Origin: a bacterium
GTDB taxonomy: Bacteria; Bacteroidota; Bacteroidia; Bacteroidales; Muribaculaceae
Length of the DNA: 41,801 nt
Direction: 5' to 3'
Assembly: GCA_004563195.1 (NCBI GenBank)
Contig: SFTJ01000051.1
Location: 1-41,801, forward strand
The notes under the pieces are model-generated. The model ran no database searches, had not been told where the DNA came from, and saw only the letters and a list, made by a program, of their open reading frames with translations. Below, one piece after another: positions 39,565 through 41,801 of the stretch. The stretch's first letter is position 1. Each line of letters starts with the position of its first letter. The position numbers and the translations under genes are program-made.

Positions 39565-40038
39565 CTTAAATCCGCAGTCTCTACCTGTGCGGAGGTTTTG
39601 CTAATGCTTATAAAAACAATTCCCTCGACATCACGTCGTGGGAATTGGTGATAAACAAACACGTAAAAATATCTAATTTTTATCCTAAAATGTCATTTTA
39701 TTGAGTCAAGATTTCTTCAAAGCTTATTACGAAACTCGAGGTTTTGAGCCTTGGCGCCTCGTGGTTTCTTACATCTGTCACAAATTTAATAGATGTATTT
39801 TGATTTTGCAACAAAAAAAGCAAAAAAAATATTATATTTTAAAAATCCGATAAAATATCATTGCAAATTGGAATGTTATCACCCCTGTAGGGCGATATTT
39901 GCGATTGAAAGTAAAAGAGTAATCGCAAAAGTGCTTAAATTTCAAAAATGATGCACAAAAATTGTGAAAAGTGCGTGTCGAAGCCCACTTTTATGATGCT
40001 TTTGTAAGATTTTAAGAATTAATACGAAAATGTTTTCT

Positions 40039-40046
40039 TACCTTTG
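40039..40046 (+). promoter_or_regulatory. -7 box of the lipoprotein gene
   Basis: TACCTTTG fits TAnnTTTG. No -33 TTTG lies at the right distance. The leader would be about 100 nt. Confidence 0.4.
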
Positions 40047-40153
40047 TCGTTGAAAATTATGCACTTCGCCATTTCGGTGCTCGCAGCAGGCCGCAACGGC
40101 TACATAGTGGTGCATATTTCGCAAAAACTACATACCCAGAATAAATCGGAAAT

Positions 40154-41668
40154 ATGAATATTAAGGCAATTAAATTTTTATTGTTTGCAACATTGTTCGC
40201 CGTGGCTATGGTGTCGTGCGATGACGACAAGAATGAAGATACCGACGACGAATATATCTATTACAATCTGCTTGTGGTGCCAAGCCAGCCAAGCGCCAGC
40301 GGATCGGCTATCACTCGAGATATGCAGTGGAAGACCGGCGACCAAGTGGCTGCCCTCAATCTGCTCTATGCCCGCGATGTGGAAACTATGACCTACGATG
40401 GCTCGAAGTTTAGCGGCCGCATGGCTTCGGTTTCGAGTGCCGGCACCATAGGTTATTTCTATCCCAAGAGTGTGCTTGAGCAAACCACCAGCGACACCAC
40501 TACGGTGCATGTGGATTATCAGATCCAGGATGGTGTGACCGTGATGCCATATCTTGCCGGCGAAGAGGCTGCCATTATCACAAGCACCGGCAATGCCGAG
40601 AGCGAACTCAATATGCAGTGCATCAATGCTTATGCCACCATCGCCGTTAACTGCAACGGCGCTTTGGTTAACGACATAGTGCACATGGAGATATCGGCTT
40701 ACAGCGGCAAGCTGTATAATAAGGGCGATTATGAGCTCAAAAGACTCACTTACACCACATTAAAGGAGGGAAATATATCGGTTAAAAGTCCCGGTCTCAA
40801 CGGCGTGGCACGCATAATGATGATTCCTACCGATGGTGTAGCCCTCGCTGTGACAGCAGTAGCCGCCGATGGTAGTGCTTACGTAGGCAAAATGCTCAAG
40901 CCGTCGGTAGTGGAAGCCGGTGGTGAATATGTATTCGCCTTCGATTGCCAACTCGAAGAAGGTTCGGCTCGCATAGGCGACTATTTCTATAGCGACTACA
41001 CCCGTTCGTCGGAATACGATGAGACCAAGACCCTTGTGGGCATAGTATATGCGCTTACCGACTACGAAGGTGGCGACATCAATCCCGAACTCAGCGTGAG
41101 CAATCACGGCCGCGTGATGTCGGTAGTAGACTACGGCAAGGCAGTGTGGTCGTTCTCAGCCACCTATGTCTTCGACATTCCCAAGATTCCTAATTTCGGC
41201 AATGTAGACGGAAGCAATAGTCAAGGCTTCTTGCCGGAGAATGCAATGGAGGGCACATATCACGCCGATGCCGACACCAAAATCGATGTTAAGCTCGATA
41301 ATCTGGGTCGCATCGTTAAGTGGCCTAACGCAGGTGCGCTCAGCGACTTCAACGGTCGCCACAACACCGAGTGCTCCGACACTGCAGTCAATCGTATGCC
41401 GGCTTCGTTCCGCGCATCCAATTTCGATAAGGGCGGACTTTCGGGCTGGTACTTGCCATCGGCAGGCGAAATGGCACTCATAAGTGCTCAGTGCTCGTCG
41501 GGCGTGATGGATAATAAGGAAGGATTTACTCCACTGAGCAATTTCACCTATTGGACATCGACCGAACATTCAGCCGAGAAAGTATGGGCTGTGCAGCCGT
41601 TCAACGGTCGTGTGGTGGCAAACTACAAGACATCTACCTATATGGTGCGACCCGTGCTGCAGTTCTGA
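40154..41668 (+). CDS. Fimbrillin-like surface lipoprotein
   Basis: 504 residues. A lipoprotein signal (LLFATLFAVAMVSC) places the lipid on Cys22; the acidic run DDDKNEDTDDE directly after it is a strong surface-export signal for Bacteroidetes lipoproteins. The middle (about 50-270) resembles the fimbrillin/Mfa-type fold: ITRDMQWKTGDQVAALN, FSGRMASVSSAGTIGYFYPK, then a second strand domain around NISVKSPGLNGVARIMMIPT. The C-terminal part has GLSGWYLPSAGEMALIS and FTYWTSTEHSAEKVWAVQPF, a pattern known from DUF1566-like and other Bacteroides surface proteins. It is probably a pilus-type subunit or a surface adhesin. No other fimbrial gene is seen nearby, though the window ends 133 nt later. Confidence 0.75.
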   Translation: MNIKAIKFLLFATLFAVAMVSCDDDKNEDTDDEYIYYNLLVVPSQPSASGSAITRDMQWKTGDQVAALNLLYARDVETMTYDGSKFSGRMASVSSAGTIGYFYPKSVLEQTTSDTTTVHVDYQIQDGVTVMPYLAGEEAAIITSTGNAESELNMQCINAYATIAVNCNGALVNDIVHMEISAYSGKLYNKGDYELKRLTYTTLKEGNISVKSPGLNGVARIMMIPTDGVALAVTAVAADGSAYVGKMLKPSVVEAGGEYVFAFDCQLEEGSARIGDYFYSDYTRSSEYDETKTLVGIVYALTDYEGGDINPELSVSNHGRVMSVVDYGKAVWSFSATYVFDIPKIPNFGNVDGSNSQGFLPENAMEGTYHADADTKIDVKLDNLGRIVKWPNAGALSDFNGRHNTECSDTAVNRMPASFRASNFDKGGLSGWYLPSAGEMALISAQCSSGVMDNKEGFTPLSNFTYWTSTEHSAEKVWAVQPFNGRVVANYKTSTYMVRPVLQF

Positions 41669-41726
41669 CGGAAATTTTCATATAAATATAACCGCACAAA
41701 AAATTATTGCTGTCCGATAAAAGTTG

Positions 41727-41784
41727 ACAGACGCAAGAAGATACGGCTCGGCTATCGTTTTCACGGTGGTCGAGTCTGTTTTTT
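41727..41784 (+). terminator. Possible terminator after the lipoprotein gene
   Basis: ACAGAC (41727-41732) pairs with GTCTGT (41774-41779) and CTCG with CGAG inside, followed by a T-run. The stem is interrupted, so support is modest. Confidence 0.4.
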
Positions 41785-41801
41785 AGATTTCCAAGCCCCC
41801 T

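Larger units (their letters stand above)
38970..40030. repeat. Repeat-rich intergenic region
   Basis: Contains the paired 44-bp repeats, the 32-bp tandem array, a short orphan open frame (39377-39505), a hairpin/linker unit at about 39088-39127 (GGCATCATCTGGCGGTGATG then CGGTTATT), and a GAAAC..CGAGG/CCTCG..GGTTTC hairpin at 39731-39768. The rest to 40030 is AT-rich and featureless. Confidence 0.65.

Noticed and set aside
41669..41801. Insertion-sequence end at the right edge
   Set aside because: The stretch TGTCCGATAAAAGTTG looked IS-like, but no inverted repeat or transposase frame is visible within the window.

Overview
The window looks like a chromosomal segment of a gut Bacteroidales bacterium, most likely of the Muribaculaceae/Prevotella side of the order. 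Support from the sequence: a SusC/SusD pair, a type IX secretion (T9SS) C-terminal sorting signal, tandem GH29 fucosidases and a GH110 galactosidase, DUF3943, DUF2807 and DUF4339/CD225 proteins, lipoproteins with an acidic stretch after the lipid Cys, and several promoters of the Bacteroidetes type (TTTG, 19-21 nt, TAnnTTTG). The genus-level placement is inference.

Layout. 1-3045 (minus): an ECF sigma factor followed by a membrane-anchored, probably anti-sigma protein cut by the window edge, then a secreted tandem esterase whose second domain has lost about 16 residues. 3561-8611 (minus): a sugar cassette of GH110 alpha-1,3-galactosidase, ROK kinase, MFS transporter and SIS phosphosugar-binding protein. 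8906-9730: DUF3943 protein. 9743-11761: an ATPase/nuclease-like gene between two nearly identical 74-bp palindromic direct repeats and two arrays of a 9-nt repeat, next to two identical tRNA-Asn genes. 11951-18930: housekeeping block (S41 protease, mfd, dus, DUF2807 protein). 19397-22071: a large T9SS cargo gene split by a frameshift. 22206-24665: DUF2752 and GYF/CD225 membrane proteins, divergent from thyA-folA. 24926-26366: a flippase gene broken by an internal deletion. 26537-28537: a second ROK protein, convergent with pnuC. 28959-34327: susC-susD with strongly biased codons. 34481-35164: unknown secreted protein. 36040-38859: two GH29 fucosidases in one operon. 40154-41668: a fimbrillin-like lipoprotein.

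Together the carbohydrate genes fit removal of terminal alpha-galactose and alpha-fucose from host glycans such as blood-group or mucin chains, followed by uptake and phosphorylation of the released sugar; the exact sugar flow is inference.

The most unusual part is the repeat content of the intergenic DNA. A 9-nt unit built on the palindromic heptamer GTCNGAC occurs in five arrays, one inside a coding sequence where it gives Ser-Asp repeats. A 32-bp tandem array of hairpins lies between two copies of a 44-bp repeat. Chains of short hairpins joined by a GCGGTTAT-like linker, and a roughly 120-bp hairpin-rich element, recur in several places. Three genes show short deletions or frameshifts (esterase, T9SS cargo, flippase); these may be real decay or assembly errors.
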